Source: Pseudomonas sp. PDM14 (GTDB lineage Bacteria; Pseudomonadota; Gammaproteobacteria; Pseudomonadales; Pseudomonadaceae). From it: a stretch of 64,000 nt of DNA. The notes under the pieces were generated by a model that searched no databases, was not told the DNA's origin, and saw only the letters and a program-made list of their open reading frames with translations. The DNA is taken from contig NZ_JACVAQ010000002.1 in NCBI RefSeq assembly GCF_014851905.1, positions 558,001 to 622,000 of the forward strand, in the 5' to 3' direction. Shown one piece after another: positions 18,388 to 27,305 of the stretch; the stretch's first letter is position 1; every line of letters begins with the position of its first letter. The position numbers and the translations under genes are program-made.

Positions 18388-19800
18388 TCAGCTGGCGTAA
18401 AGATAGGCCTCGACGTCCATGCCGGCATCACGCATCTGCGCCAGTTTGTAACGCAGGGTCCGCGGGCTGATGCCCAAGCGCTCGGCGGCCTCCTTGCGCC
18501 GGCCACGCTCGGAACGCAGGGTATCGATGATCAGCTCGAACTCGCGGCGACGCAGGTCCTCGCCCAGCTGTCCCGCCACTTCGCTCGCGGCCGATTCGAC
18601 AGGCACTGCCGCCGTGGCAGCCGCGACCAGGGTCAATGGCTGCGGCGCTGGCGAAACGATCGCCATGCCGATTGGCGTGGTCAGACACAGGTCATGGGCC
18701 TGGATCTGCCCACCCTGCTGCAGGATCAGCGCGCGCTGGATGGCATTGTCCAGCTCACGAACGTTGCCCGGCCAAGCATGAGCCAGCATCGCCGCACGAG
18801 CATTGGGAGAAAGCTGCACCGCCGAGTGATTCATTTTTTTGACGTGCTTGGCCAACAGGCGCTCGGCCAGCGGCAGAATGTCGGCGGTACGCTCGCGCAG
18901 TGGCCGCCAGGCCAACGGGAACACCGAGAGGCGGTAGTAGAGGTCTTCACGGAACCGCCCCGCCGCCACTTCGCCCGCCAAGTCACGGTTGGTCGTGGCG
19001 ATGACGCGGATATCCAGTTCGATGGGCTTGCGCGCACCGACACGTTCGACTTCCCGCTCCTGCAGCACACGCAACAGCTTGGCCTGCAGGCCGATAGGCA
19101 TCTCGGAAATTTCATCGAGGAGGATGGTGCCACCGTCAGCCAGTTCGAACTTGCCCGGCTGCGCCGAAACCGCGCCAGTGAACGCCCCCTTCTCATGGCC
19201 GAACAGGGTCGCCTCCAGCATGTTGTCGGGGATCGCCGCACAGTTGATGGCGATGAATGGCTTGCCCGCCCGCGGCGACTGCAGATGGATATAGCGCGCG
19301 AGCACCTCCTTGCCGGTGCCGGACTCCCCGGAAATGAGCACGGTGGAACCGCTCTTGGCCACGCGCGACGCCAGTTCCAGCAGCTGCTGACTGGCGGGCT
19401 CGTTGGCGACCGGACCATCGCCCTCACCCGCGCTCGGATGACCAAGCGCGTGACGCCCGACCAGATCGAGCAACGCTTTGGGCTCGAAAGGTTTGACCAG
19501 GTAGTCGGCAGCCCCCTGGCGCATGGCATCCACGGCACGCTCGACCGCACCATAGGCAGTCATCAGCAACACCGGCAGTTGCGGGTAGCGGCTGCGGATC
19601 AGCCCGAGTAGCTGATGGCCATCCATGCCCGGCATGTTGACGTCGCTGACCACCAAGCCGAAAGACTCCTCGGCCAAGGCGTCCAGCGCATCCTCGGCGC
19701 ACTCCACGGCGCGGTAGTCATGCCCGCCCAGCAACAAGGTGTCGGCCAGCGCTTCGCGCAACGCGCGGTCGTCTTCGACCAGCAGAACTTTGGCAGTCAT
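18388..19800 (-). CDS. fleR: Sigma-54-dependent response regulator FleR
   Basis: A 470-residue NtrC-type activator of class III flagellar genes. Domains: receiver ~1-120 with phospho-acceptor Asp53 in VSDVNMPGMDG; AAA+ domain ~130-365 with Walker A GESGTGK (158-164) and the sigma-54 contact loop GAFTGA (205-210); C-terminal Fis-type helix-turn-helix ~420-465 (RKEAAERLGISPRTLRYKLA). Its kinase FleS is encoded immediately upstream, 3 bases away. Confidence 0.97.
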   Translation of the reverse strand: MTAKVLLVEDDRALREALADTLLLGGHDYRAVECAEDALDALAEESFGLVVSDVNMPGMDGHQLLGLIRSRYPQLPVLLMTAYGAVERAVDAMRQGAADYLVKPFEPKALLDLVGRHALGHPSAGEGDGPVANEPASQQLLELASRVAKSGSTVLISGESGTGKEVLARYIHLQSPRAGKPFIAINCAAIPDNMLEATLFGHEKGAFTGAVSAQPGKFELADGGTILLDEISEMPIGLQAKLLRVLQEREVERVGARKPIELDIRVIATTNRDLAGEVAAGRFREDLYYRLSVFPLAWRPLRERTADILPLAERLLAKHVKKMNHSAVQLSPNARAAMLAHAWPGNVRELDNAIQRALILQQGGQIQAHDLCLTTPIGMAIVSPAPQPLTLVAAATAAVPVESAASEVAGQLGEDLRRREFELIIDTLRSERGRRKEAAERLGISPRTLRYKLAQMRDAGMDVEAYLYAS

Positions 19801-19803
19801 GGC

Positions 19804-21036
19804 CTACTCCTGAATACGCGGCTGGATAGCCGATTGCGCCGCGCCGAGCAGCGGCAGAATGAGGGTGGCGCACGTGCCACGGCCCACGCGCGAGCGCAGT
19901 TGCAGCTCGCCCTGGTGAGCGCGTACCACGGCCTGAACCACTGCCAGGCCGAGGCCAGTACCGGTGGTCTTGGTGGTGAAGAACGGTTCGCCGAGACGCG
20001 CCAAGGTGGCCTTGTCGATGCCGGGGCCGTTGTCGCTCACGCACAGACGCAGGCTGTTGTCGCGGGCGTACAGGTGGATCTTCAGGCTCGCCTCGCGGCC
20101 GCCAGCCTGGATGGCGTTCTGCACCAGGTTGAGTACGGTGCCGACCAGGGTGTCGCGGTTGCACAGCAGCTCACCCAGGCGCGCGTCGCATTGCCAGCGC
20201 ACATTCATGTCCTGCACGTGCGGCTCGGCCGCTGCGCGCAGCGCATCGAACAGCGCCGGTGGGGCCAGGCGATCCGGCAGCGGCAGCTCGCCGCGGGCGA
20301 ATACCAGCATGTCGCGCACCTGGTGCTCCAGCTCGTGCAGGCGCTCTTTCAAGCGGCCGGCGAAACGCTGCTGCTGCTCGAGCGGCAACGCCTGCTCGGA
20401 CAGATGACTGGCATACAGCAGCGCGGCAGAGAGCGGTGTACGAATCTGGTGGGCCAACGAGGCAACCATGCGCCCCAGTGCGGAGAGGCGCTCATGGCGA
20501 GAGAGCTGGTCCTGCAGGCGACGGGTTTCCGTCAGATCGGTGAGTAGAACCAGTTGCCCCGGCTCGCCATGCAGCGAACGGGTGGCGATGGACAGCCGGC
20601 GGCCATCCTTCAGGGAAATTTCGTGGCCATCGTCTTCGCGGGGGGCGAAGCTGCGCTGGATGACTTCGCGCCAGAGCATGCCCACCAGCGGCTTGACCAG
20701 CAGATTGCGGGCGACAGGGTTGGCTTCGCGGACCACGCCCTGGCCATCAATGACGATCACGCCACCCGGCAACAGATCCAGCAGGCTCTGCAGGCGATGC
20801 GCCAGACGCTCTTTCTCTGCCAGCTCCTGCATGCGCTGGGCGCTGACCAGCGCCAGCTGCCCCTTGAGCTCGGTGACCCGGGCCTCGAGCATGCTGTAGG
20901 ACGCGCTGAGCTGCGTGGACATCTGGTTGAACAGGGTAAACGCCTGCTCCAGACTCTCGCGACTGGCCTGCTCGACCGGCGCGTTGGCATCGATCTCGGG
21001 GTTCGGGGATTTGGGGGCCGCTTGACTCATACTCAT
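19804..21036 (-). CDS. fleS: Sensor histidine kinase FleS
   Basis: A 410-residue soluble kinase that phosphorylates FleR. After a helical N-terminus there is a PAS-like domain (~75-170, LLDLLPGGVIVIDGQGVVREAN), the His phosphorylation box with LAHQIRTPLSAALLY (~180-245), and an ATPase domain (~285-395) with NLVQNAIQAG, DNGPGID and TGTGLGLAV. No membrane segment is present, as expected for FleS. Two nearby ATGs (21036 and 21030) are possible starts. A sigma-54 box lies 47 bases upstream. Confidence 0.96.
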   Translation of the reverse strand: MSMSQAAPKSPNPEIDANAPVEQASRESLEQAFTLFNQMSTQLSASYSMLEARVTELKGQLALVSAQRMQELAEKERLAHRLQSLLDLLPGGVIVIDGQGVVREANPVARNLLVKPLVGMLWREVIQRSFAPREDDGHEISLKDGRRLSIATRSLHGEPGQLVLLTDLTETRRLQDQLSRHERLSALGRMVASLAHQIRTPLSAALLYASHLSEQALPLEQQQRFAGRLKERLHELEHQVRDMLVFARGELPLPDRLAPPALFDALRAAAEPHVQDMNVRWQCDARLGELLCNRDTLVGTVLNLVQNAIQAGGREASLKIHLYARDNSLRLCVSDNGPGIDKATLARLGEPFFTTKTTGTGLGLAVVQAVVRAHQGELQLRSRVGRGTCATLILPLLGAAQSAIQPRIQE

Positions 21037-21082
21037 CTCTCGCGTGGCAAACCGTCAGCAGACGGTCAGTCAGCAGAGACAT

Positions 21083-21098
21083 AGCAATCCCCGTGCCT
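21083..21098 (-). promoter_or_regulatory. Sigma-54 promoter of fleSR
   Basis: Minus strand AGGCACGGGGATTGCT matches the sigma-54 consensus at both key doublets and spacing; only the first base departs. It lies between the fleQ terminator and fleS. FleQ is the known activator of fleSR in Pseudomonas. Confidence 0.82.
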
Positions 21099-21123
21099 AA
21101 AAAAATATCCTTATTTTTCAATG

Positions 21124-21165
21124 CCATAAAAAATAAAGCCGGAGACTGCGTCAAAGCTCCGGCTT
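21124..21165 (-). terminator. Intrinsic terminator after fleQ
   Basis: Stem AAGCCGGAG at 21136-21144 pairs with 21157-21165; on the minus strand the hairpin is followed by TTTATTTTTTA. This is a strong rho-independent terminator 25 bases after the fleQ stop. Confidence 0.9.
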
Positions 21166-21189
21166 CATTGGCATGGATGGCGACGGCAA

Positions 21190-22665
21190 TCAGTCCTCGT
21201 CGACACCCTCATCATCACGGCGACTCATGCCGTACTTGCGCATCTTCTCGACCAGGGTCGTGCGACGAATACGCAGGCGCTCGGCCGCGCGTGCCACCAC
21301 GCCACTGGCGTCATCCAGCGCCTGCTGGATCAGGCCCTGCTCGAGATTGCCCAGGTAATCCTTCAGGTCCAGGCCTTCCGGCGGCAGCATCGCCCCGCTG
21401 GTCATGCCCGGTAGGCCGGCACCGATGGCTGCGCGCTCTTCCAGCTCTTCACGCAGGCTGCTGACCAACTGCTCGTCGTCATCGTCAACATGACGGAATT
21501 TCTTCGGCAACTCGCCGACCCCAATAACGCCATAGGGATGCATGATCGCCATGCGCTCGACCAGGTTGGCCAGCTCACGGACGTTGCCCGGCCAGTCGTG
21601 ACGGCACAGCGACATGATGGCCGCCGAGTTGAAACGGATCGAGCCGCGCTTCTCGAATTCCATCCGCGAAATCAGCTCGTTCATCAGCAGCGGAATGTCT
21701 TCCACCCGCTCACGCAATGGCGCCATCTCGATCGGGAAGACATTGAGGCGGTAGTAGAGGTCCTCGCGGAAGGTACCCTCCTCGATCATCTTCTCCAGAT
21801 CCTTGTGCGTGGCCGCGATGATGCGTACATCGGCACTCTGCGTCTTGTTGCTGCCGACGCGCTCGAACGTCCGTTCCTGCAGCACGCGCAGCAGCTTGAC
21901 CTGCATCGGCAGCGGCATATCGCCAATTTCGTCGAGGAACAAGGTGCCGCCGTTGGCCAATTCGAAGCGCCCGGCGCGGCTGGTGATGGCACCGGTAAAG
22001 GCACCCTTCTCATGCCCGAACAACTCGCTCTCGAGCAGCTCGGCGGGAATGGCGCCGCAGTTGACCGGCACGAAAGGCGCATCGCGGCGTTTGGAGTGGT
22101 AGTGCAGGTTGCGCGCAACAACTTCCTTGCCGGTACCGGACTCACCGAGGATCAGCACGCTGGCCTCGGTATCGGCCACCTGCTGCATCATCTGTCGTAC
22201 CTGATGGATAGCGCGGCTGGTGCCGACCAGGCTGCGGAACAGATTCGGCTCGCGCTGACGGCTGCGCTCGCGAGCCTGGTCATACATTTCGCGGTAGACC
22301 TGGGCACGGTGCAGCGAATCGAGCAGCTTGTTGTAGCTCGGCGGCATTTCCAGGCTGGCCAGTACACGGCGACGCAGGTCTTCCGGCCAGTCGGCTGGGG
22401 CAACATCGCCGATCATCAACAGCGGCAGGTTCTCATCCCAGCCCGCCAGCTGCTTGAGCAGATCGAGCGCTCCGCCCTTGGCTTCGACATCCCCCAGCAG
22501 CACGCAGAGAATCGAACGACTGGAATCGAGAGACGCAACGGCGTCTTTCCATCCAGCGCTGGTGCTGGAGAAGTGCTCTTCGCCAAGGAAATTGAGAATG
22601 ACCGCCAGATCACGGCGGCGCTCGCTGTTGTCGTCAATCAGCAGGATCTTGGTTTCACGCCACAT
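21190..22665 (-). CDS. fleQ: Flagellar master regulator FleQ
   Basis: A 491-residue AAA+ enhancer-binding protein at the top of the Pseudomonas flagellar hierarchy; it also binds cyclic-di-GMP and controls exopolysaccharide genes in characterised species. The N-terminal REC-like domain (~1-120) has DD at 11-12 but GDVEAKGG where a receiver would carry its phospho-acceptor. The AAA+ domain (~140-380) has Walker A GESGTGK at 174-180 and GAFTGA at 221-226, and a Fis-type helix-turn-helix ends the protein (~435-475). Length matches the family. It is monocistronic, bounded by two terminators. Confidence 0.98.
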   Translation of the reverse strand: MWRETKILLIDDNSERRRDLAVILNFLGEEHFSSTSAGWKDAVASLDSSRSILCVLLGDVEAKGGALDLLKQLAGWDENLPLLMIGDVAPADWPEDLRRRVLASLEMPPSYNKLLDSLHRAQVYREMYDQARERSRQREPNLFRSLVGTSRAIHQVRQMMQQVADTEASVLILGESGTGKEVVARNLHYHSKRRDAPFVPVNCGAIPAELLESELFGHEKGAFTGAITSRAGRFELANGGTLFLDEIGDMPLPMQVKLLRVLQERTFERVGSNKTQSADVRIIAATHKDLEKMIEEGTFREDLYYRLNVFPIEMAPLRERVEDIPLLMNELISRMEFEKRGSIRFNSAAIMSLCRHDWPGNVRELANLVERMAIMHPYGVIGVGELPKKFRHVDDDDEQLVSSLREELEERAAIGAGLPGMTSGAMLPPEGLDLKDYLGNLEQGLIQQALDDASGVVARAAERLRIRRTTLVEKMRKYGMSRRDDEGVDED

Positions 22666-22739
22666 CTGTTTTGGTCTGACTCGCGAGCAGGAAAAAAGCT
22701 GTCTGGAGAAAACACAAACAGCGCCGGCAATTGGCCACT

Positions 22740-22768
22740 AGTAAAGTCAAAAATCAGGCGTTAGTCAA
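22740..22768 (-). promoter_or_regulatory. Sigma-70-type promoter of fleQ
   Basis: On the minus strand TTGACT (22763-22768) and TTTACT (22740-22745) are separated by 17 bases, giving a reasonable -35/-10 pair about 75 bases upstream of fleQ. The -35 overlaps the FleQ-like palindrome. Prediction by eye only. Confidence 0.5.
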
Positions 22769-22777
22769 TTTTATGAC
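22764..22777. promoter_or_regulatory. FleQ-like binding palindrome upstream of fleQ
   Basis: GTCA-ATTTTA-TGAC is a perfect palindrome in its half-sites with the 6-base spacing of the published FleQ box (GTCA-N6-TGAC). It lies over the predicted -35 of fleQ, suggesting that FleQ represses its own gene. Confidence 0.55.
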
Positions 22778-22828
22778 GTGAATTTACCTGAAAAAACCAG
22801 ATTCTTTTTAGAGACACCATAAAAACGC

Positions 22829-22856
22829 AAAAAGCCCCGCAGAGCGGGGCTTTTTT
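22829..22856. terminator. Bidirectional terminator between fliT and fleQ
   Basis: GCCCCGC (22834-22840) pairs with GCGGGGC (22844-22850) around an AGA loop, with an A tract on the left and six Ts on the right, so it terminates in either direction. It ends the fliS-fliT transcript ahead of the fleQ promoter. Confidence 0.9.
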
Positions 22857-22868
22857 CATTGCTATCGA

Positions 22869-23165
22869 TCAACCAAACAGCTGGTAAACCTTGGCGCCTT
22901 GTTGCGCGTGGTTGAGCTGACGCAGCTCGTCGGCAATGCGGCCTTGCTCGGTTCTGCAGGTGGCGACTAACTCGCGGTAGAGGTCGAGAAGCTCCTGCAT
23001 GCGGTCGCGCAGAGCGGCCTCATCCTGTGGGGCATCGGCCATGGCCTCCTCTACCGCCTGGCGGCACTGGGTATCCAGCTCCCCGATAGCGGCCCAATCC
23101 TGACTGGCCAGGGCCTGGCGCAGCGCGGCGCCGGTATCCTGAAGACGTTGAACGGATGCGTTCAT
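22869..23165 (-). CDS. fliT: FliT-like flagellar export chaperone
   Basis: A 98-residue, all-helical acidic protein beginning MNASVQRLQDTGAALRQAL, of the size and composition of FliT, which in enteric bacteria chaperones the cap protein FliD. I start it at 23165 rather than at the longer upstream open frame, because that extension overlaps the preceding fliS. FliT sequences are poorly conserved, so the name depends mainly on size, helicity and position after fliS. Confidence 0.75.
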   Translation of the reverse strand: MNASVQRLQDTGAALRQALASQDWAAIGELDTQCRQAVEEAMADAPQDEAALRDRMQELLDLYRELVATCRTEQGRIADELRQLNHAQQGAKVYQLFG

Positions 23166-23193
23166 AAAATTGCTCCCGCAATAGGCCAAGCCA

Positions 23194-23574
23194 TCACTCA
23201 CTGATTGCATCCCAGCCGCTTTTGACGTCGCGCAGCAGCCCGGATACCTCATCCAGAATGGCAACTTCGTTCTTCACGTTTGCCTGAATGAGCTTGGAGG
23301 TCATGTATTCGTAGAGATTATCTAGGTTACGCGCCAGTTCGCCGCCGGCCTCGAGATTCAAGCCACTACGCAGCCCGCCGATGATAGCAATCGCCTTGCC
23401 GATCAGCTCGCCCTTCAAAGCTATCTGCCCGCGCTCCATCGCGCCACGAGCCTGAGCCAGGCGGGTCAACCCACCCTCCATGAGCATCTGAATCAAACGA
23501 TGGGGAGTCGCATCTACAGCCTGAGCCTGGGTGTTGACGGTTTGATACTGACGCATAGCGCTCATGGCGTTCAT
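23194..23574 (-). CDS. fliS: Flagellin export chaperone FliS
   Basis: A 126-residue helical protein with the hallmark FliS sequence QYQTVNTQAQAVDATPHRLIQMLMEGGLTRLAQA at its N-terminal half (quoted in parts: QYQTVNTQAQ, TPHRLIQMLMEG). FliS binds the flagellin C-terminus and keeps it unfolded for export. Of the two fliS genes here, this is the one closer to canonical FliS. It has its own sigma-28 promoter and is cotranscribed with fliT. Confidence 0.92.
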   Translation of the reverse strand: MNAMSAMRQYQTVNTQAQAVDATPHRLIQMLMEGGLTRLAQARGAMERGQIALKGELIGKAIAIIGGLRSGLNLEAGGELARNLDNLYEYMTSKLIQANVKNEVAILDEVSGLLRDVKSGWDAISE

Positions 23575-23611
23575 GCTGAATGTACTCCAGTGTACAGCGG
23601 GAATACTTCAT

Positions 23612-23638
23612 GTATCGGCACCAAGGCGTTCAGCTTTA
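23612..23638 (-). promoter_or_regulatory. Sigma-28 (FliA) promoter of fliS-fliT
   Basis: Minus strand TAAA, 15 bases, GCCGATAC: an almost perfect match to the flagellar sigma-28 consensus TAAA-N15-GCCGATAA, about 38 bases upstream of fliS. It lies just after a terminator, so this pair can be expressed separately from fliD-fliS. Confidence 0.85.
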
Positions 23639-23690
23639 GAGCCTGGCGCATAAATTCAATACCGCCGATCCTTCGAGCACACCATCAAAA

Positions 23691-23727
23691 ACAAGCCCCG
23701 GTTCGCTAGGCGAAACCGGGGCTTTGT
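23691..23727 (-). terminator. Intrinsic terminator after fliD and the first fliS
   Basis: AAGCCCCGGTTCGC (23693-23706) pairs with GCGAAACCGGGGCTT (23710-23724) with one bulged base, flanked by A- and T-rich ends. It lies 25 bases after the fliS paralogue stop. Confidence 0.88.
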
Positions 23728-23749
23728 TAAACGCTAAAAGCACCTGAAA

Positions 23750-24139
23750 TCAGTTGCTGGCCGAAGGTTCTACTTCTGGCCCGATGACAGCCCAGGCATC
23801 ACGAATCTCCAGCAGCAGCGCCTTCACTTCCAGAAGGCTGCGGGGCGTATCATCCAACGCTACACCAACCAGGCGACGATTCATGTAGTCGTACAGATTG
23901 TCGAGGTTTTGCGCGAGTTCACCACCAAGGTCTTTATCCAGGCTGGATTGCAGCACGCCAATAATGGTAATCGTGGTTCCGACCGCCTCACCGCGCGCAC
24001 CTGTATTACCCTGCTCTTGAGCAAGCGCGGCCAGGTTCAAGCGCTCCACGGCGCCATCGAGCAACATCTGCACGGCCACATAAGGCGTAACTTCGTGGCT
24101 GGTTTTTACGCTTTTGTATGCATCGATCTGCTTTTTCAT
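23750..24139 (-). CDS. FliS paralogue adjoining fliD
   Basis: A 129-residue helical FliS-family protein starting MKKQIDAYKSVKTSHEVTPY, sharing with the other copy the core GGELAQNLDNLYDYM (GGELARNLDNLYEYM there). It overlaps the end of fliD by 4 bases, so it is translationally coupled to the cap protein. Pseudomonas genomes commonly carry two such genes. A dedicated chaperone role for one of FliC, FliD or a modified flagellin is possible but not shown. Confidence 0.9.
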   Translation of the reverse strand: MKKQIDAYKSVKTSHEVTPYVAVQMLLDGAVERLNLAALAQEQGNTGARGEAVGTTITIIGVLQSSLDKDLGGELAQNLDNLYDYMNRRLVGVALDDTPRSLLEVKALLLEIRDAWAVIGPEVEPSASN

Positions 24140-25557
24140 TTTTTGACGACGCCTGGCAGGTTATCGAGCACTGAACCGAGCTGGCTGCTGGTCCCGTTGA
24201 GTTTACCGATCAGCGATTCCATGGCATTGAACTGCGCCAGCAAACGAGTCTGCATCTTGTCCACGCGAAGGGTCAGCGCTTCTTTTTGCTTGGTGATGTC
24301 GGTCAACGTCCCCTGCAGCCCGCTCATGCGCTGCTCCAGGATGCCGCCGGTCTCACTGAAACCGCTGATTCGCTTGGTGACACGGCTCATCAGGCCACTG
24401 TCCCCCGTCAAGAACTTGCTGACAGAGTCGAAGTCTTCCGTAAGCACATCTTTGAGTTTTGCATCATCGATCTTCAGCGTGCCGTTCTTCTGGGTGGTGA
24501 TGCCCAGATCAGCCAGTACGCTAACACCACCATTACCAGCTGGATTGACCAATTCGTTACGGATACCACTGAGCAGGCTGCGAACCGTTGCATCACCCAC
24601 CAGGCCGCCAACGACCGGCGCACTTTCATCGCCGACCTTCGTCACGTTGGTCAGGGTATTACTGGTGGTAATCAGCTTGTTGTAGGCATCGACGAATTTT
24701 TTGACGTTCGCCGCTGCAGTGGTGGTGTCTTGGCCAACGGTCAATGTTAGCGGCTTGTCGGTTTCTGTCTTCGCCAGGAGTTCGAAGCTCACACCAGAGA
24801 TTGCATCAGTCGGTTTGTTGGTTGCACTTTTCAGCAGCAGGCCATCAATCGTGAACTGAGCATCGGAAGCTTTGACGATGGCCCCCTTGGAGGCATCGGT
24901 GCTGGTGCCGTCAGGCGCAGTAAAGCTATTGCGACCGTCCACATCAAGAGCGTCGAAACCTGCCTTACCGGTGACGATAATGTCCTTGCCCTCGCCGGTT
25001 TCCTTGCCGCTGAAAACCAGGCGACTCTTGCCGCTAGAAGGGTCGGCAATCGTGTTGACGGTAACGCCCTTATCTTTGAGGGCCGTGTTCAACTGATCGC
25101 GAATGCTAGCCAAATCGGAGCCGGCGGCAATTTTTACATCGATACCAGCATCGTCCTCACCCAACTGAATGGTGAGGGTCTGCTCGTCATCCGTCTTGAA
25201 CGTCGACGCTTGAGCAGAAGTCGCCACCTTGCTCGCAGTCGCCAGATTCTTGACTTCAATCTGGTACGTACCTGCGGCGGCGGTCTTCGTCGCAGTAGCG
25301 GTCAGAGCGGCGGTATTCGAAGAAGAAGCCGACCGCTTCTCGAACAACGCAGCACTGTTCAAATCCTTCATTGCCGTCTGAAAGTCGGTCAACGCACTCT
25401 TGAGCTGGCCCAGAGCGGAGAATCGGGTGGTTGTGGTCTTTTCCAGACGAGCGAGCTGTGCTTCCTTGGGGGCCTTTTCCGCAGCAACCATAGCCGAAAC
25501 CATGTCGCCGATAGGCAGCCCGGAGTTGAGTCCAGTACTGAGTCCGCCAATTGCCAT
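24136..25557 (-). CDS. fliD: Flagellar filament cap protein FliD
   Basis: A 473-residue (from 25557) hook-associated protein 2 that caps the growing filament and, in Pseudomonas, can act as an adhesin. The conserved N-terminus GGLSTGLNSGLPIGDMVSAMV and the C-terminal coiled region ending QLGSVLDNLPGVVKK are intact; the centre is the variable exposed domain. I favour the second Met (25557), as GAGG lies 8 bases before it but only 2 bases before the ATG at 25563. It overlaps the downstream fliS paralogue. Confidence 0.95.
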   Translation of the reverse strand: MAIGGLSTGLNSGLPIGDMVSAMVAAEKAPKEAQLARLEKTTTTRFSALGQLKSALTDFQTAMKDLNSAALFEKRSASSSNTAALTATATKTAAAGTYQIEVKNLATASKVATSAQASTFKTDDEQTLTIQLGEDDAGIDVKIAAGSDLASIRDQLNTALKDKGVTVNTIADPSSGKSRLVFSGKETGEGKDIIVTGKAGFDALDVDGRNSFTAPDGTSTDASKGAIVKASDAQFTIDGLLLKSATNKPTDAISGVSFELLAKTETDKPLTLTVGQDTTTAAANVKKFVDAYNKLITTSNTLTNVTKVGDESAPVVGGLVGDATVRSLLSGIRNELVNPAGNGGVSVLADLGITTQKNGTLKIDDAKLKDVLTEDFDSVSKFLTGDSGLMSRVTKRISGFSETGGILEQRMSGLQGTLTDITKQKEALTLRVDKMQTRLLAQFNAMESLIGKLNGTSSQLGSVLDNLPGVVKK

Positions 25558-25640
25558 GTTCATTACCTCGTCAGGAAGTTGGCACTAATCCGTGCACATA
25601 CCAATCAATAAGTGTGTGCATTCAAAAAGCGCGCCACTGC

Positions 25641-26012
25641 TTAGGCTTCGGCCGTAAACAGTAGACTGCGTACTTCGGACAAGTTCTCCGCAAGGCGGAG
25701 TGCTTCTTCGGAAGGGATCTGGCGAATCACGTCACCCGAGTCAGCATCAGTCACCTTCACGACAACACGACCATCGCCGTCGTCGAGGGAGAAGTTGATG
25801 TCACGGCGAACGGATTGCACGAATTCTTGGATGCTGCTTACCGCATCTTCGACCTCTGCCCTGCTTACTACGCTACTTTCAGGAGCAGGTTTTTGCGCAG
25901 CTTTTGAAGCCTCGGGCTCGGAAACCTCAGGCGTATCGCTCTTACGATTACGCACTCCATCAACTGATGGAACTTCAGGCTTTACCCAACCACGTATCGA
26001 GCTAATGTCCAT
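25641..26012 (-). CDS. flaG: Flagellar protein FlaG
   Basis: A 123-residue protein starting MDISSIRGWVKPEV, with a charged, low-complexity N-terminal half and the conserved FlaG domain in the second half (INFSLDDGDGRVVVKVTDADSGDVIRQIPSEE, quoted as INFSLDDGDG and VIRQIPSEEALRLAE). FlaG limits filament length in several polar flagellates. It lies between fliC and fliD as in other pseudomonads. Confidence 0.93.
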   Translation of the reverse strand: MDISSIRGWVKPEVPSVDGVRNRKSDTPEVSEPEASKAAQKPAPESSVVSRAEVEDAVSSIQEFVQSVRRDINFSLDDGDGRVVVKVTDADSGDVIRQIPSEEALRLAENLSEVRSLLFTAEA

Positions 26013-26035
26013 AATTTTTCCCTCACAAAGAGGTA

Positions 26036-26066
26036 ATGGGGGAAAGGGCTTTGCCCTTCCCCCCAT
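26036..26066 (-). terminator. Hairpin between fliC and flaG
   Basis: ATGGGGGAAAGGGC (26036-26049) faces GCCCTTCCCCCCAT (26053-26066), a G/C-rich hairpin with one mismatch 17 bases after fliC and no long T tract. It probably protects or partly terminates the fliC mRNA, so that flaG-fliD receive less transcript. Confidence 0.6.
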
Positions 26067-26083
26067 CGATATTGCCTATCGAC

Positions 26084-27274
26084 TTACCCGAGCAGGCTCA
26101 GTACTGCCTGCGGCAGCTGGTTTGCCTGGGCCAGGATCGCGGTACCAGCTTGCTGCAGAATCTGATTCTTGGTCAGACTAGCAGTTTCTGCTGCGAAGTC
26201 GGTATCTTGAATCCGACCACGAGCTGCCGATACGTTTTCTGCGATGTTCTGCAGGTTACCAATGGTGTTCTCGAAGCGGTTCTGTACCGCACCGAGGTCG
26301 GCTCGCTGAGAGTCAATCGCTTGGATAGCTTGGTCGATGACGATTACAGCTTTTTGCGAGCTCAGAACACTATTGATGTCGATATCATCTACCAGGTTGC
26401 CATCATCTACTTCTGCCATGGTGATAGCTTCAGTAGTGGCGGCAGTTTTAGCTGCATCTACGGTCGCACCGGTACCGAAAGAGAAGCTCTCGATCTGGCC
26501 AGCAGTGCTGCCCGAACCAGCAGCAGACAGCAGGTCAATGCTGCCATCCTCGTTGACGAATGCACCCACGCCGATGTTGGCGTCGTTAATTACGGTCGCC
26601 AGAGCCTGAACCTGCTCGTCAGCAGTAGCACCGCTAGCGAAAGTAGTGCTGAACGTACGGGCCTCACCACCTGCCATGGTCACGGAAATCGCGATGGAGC
26701 CCGAAGCGGTTGCATCAGCGGTGGCCACATCGGCAGCAGCAATGTTGCCCGAGCTGAAAGTACCTTTCAGGGATTCGGTGCTCATCTCGTCAATCTTGAC
26801 GCTGATGGTTTCGTTCGCCTTGCTACCTACCTGGAAAGTAGTAGTTTCGAAACTGCCATCCAACAGTTTCTTGCCACCGAAGGTGGTGGTGTTGGAGATA
26901 CGGTTCAGCTCTTTCTTCAGCTCGTTGACTTCGGAGTTCAGAGCTTTACGTTCTTCGTCGCTGTTAGAGCCGTTGGCCGACTGCAGAGACAGGTCACGCA
27001 TACGCTGCAGGATGCTGGTGGACTGTTGCAGAGCACCTTCAGCGGTTTGCGCCATCGAGATGCCGTCGTTGGAGTTCTTCACCGCAACGTTCAGACCGTT
27101 GATCTGGCTGCTCAGGCGGTTGGAAATCTGCAGACCGGCAGCGTCGTCTTTGGCGCTGTTGATTTTGGAGCCGGTGGACAGGCGCTGCAGGGACACATCC
27201 AGGGACTTGGAGGAAGTGTTCAGGTTGCGCTGAGTGTTGAGGGAAGCGATGTTAGTGTTGACTGTCAAAGCCAT
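26084..27274 (-). CDS. fliC: Flagellin FliC
   Basis: A 396-residue filament subunit. The N-terminal D0/D1 helices ([18 protein letters not shown], then ~1-165) and the C-terminal D1/D0 helices (~300-396, ending [11 protein letters not shown]) are typical. The surface-exposed central part (~170-300) is rich in Ser, Thr, Ala and Gly and is where O-linked glycans attach in Pseudomonas flagellins. GGAGGA precedes the ATG by 8 bases. The sugar operon immediately upstream is the likely source of the modification. A sigma-28 promoter drives it. Confidence 0.98.
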   Translation of the reverse strand: MALTVNTNIASLNTQRNLNTSSKSLDVSLQRLSTGSKINSAKDDAAGLQISNRLSSQINGLNVAVKNSNDGISMAQTAEGALQQSTSILQRMRDLSLQSANGSNSDEERKALNSEVNELKKELNRISNTTTFGGKKLLDGSFETTTFQVGSKANETISVKIDEMSTESLKGTFSSGNIAAADVATADATASGSIAISVTMAGGEARTFSTTFASGATADEQVQALATVINDANIGVGAFVNEDGSIDLLSAAGSGSTAGQIESFSFGTGATVDAAKTAATTEAITMAEVDDGNLVDDIDINSVLSSQKAVIVIDQAIQAIDSQRADLGAVQNRFENTIGNLQNIAENVSAARGRIQDTDFAAETASLTKNQILQQAGTAILAQANQLPQAVLSLLG

Positions 27275-27281
27275 GATGTAT

Positions 27282-27295
27282 GTCCTCCATAGGAC
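27282..27295 (-). promoter_or_regulatory. Small hairpin presenting ATGGA at the fliC ribosome-binding site
   Basis: The leader reads GTCCT-ATGG-AGGAC just upstream of fliC: a 5-base stem whose loop and 3' arm contain the Shine-Dalgarno sequence and an A-N-GGA element of the kind bound by CsrA/RsmA. Regulation by RsmA is inference. Confidence 0.45.
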
Positions 27296-27305
27296 CTAGC
27301 TTGTT

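Noticed and set aside
24136..25563. fliD start at 25563
   Set aside because: The ribosome-binding GAGG is only 2 bases from this ATG; the Met two codons later has proper spacing.
25621..25636. Possible sigma-54 box upstream of fliD
   Set aside because: It reads TGGCGCG-N4-TTGAA on the minus strand, so the invariant GC doublet at -12 is missing.
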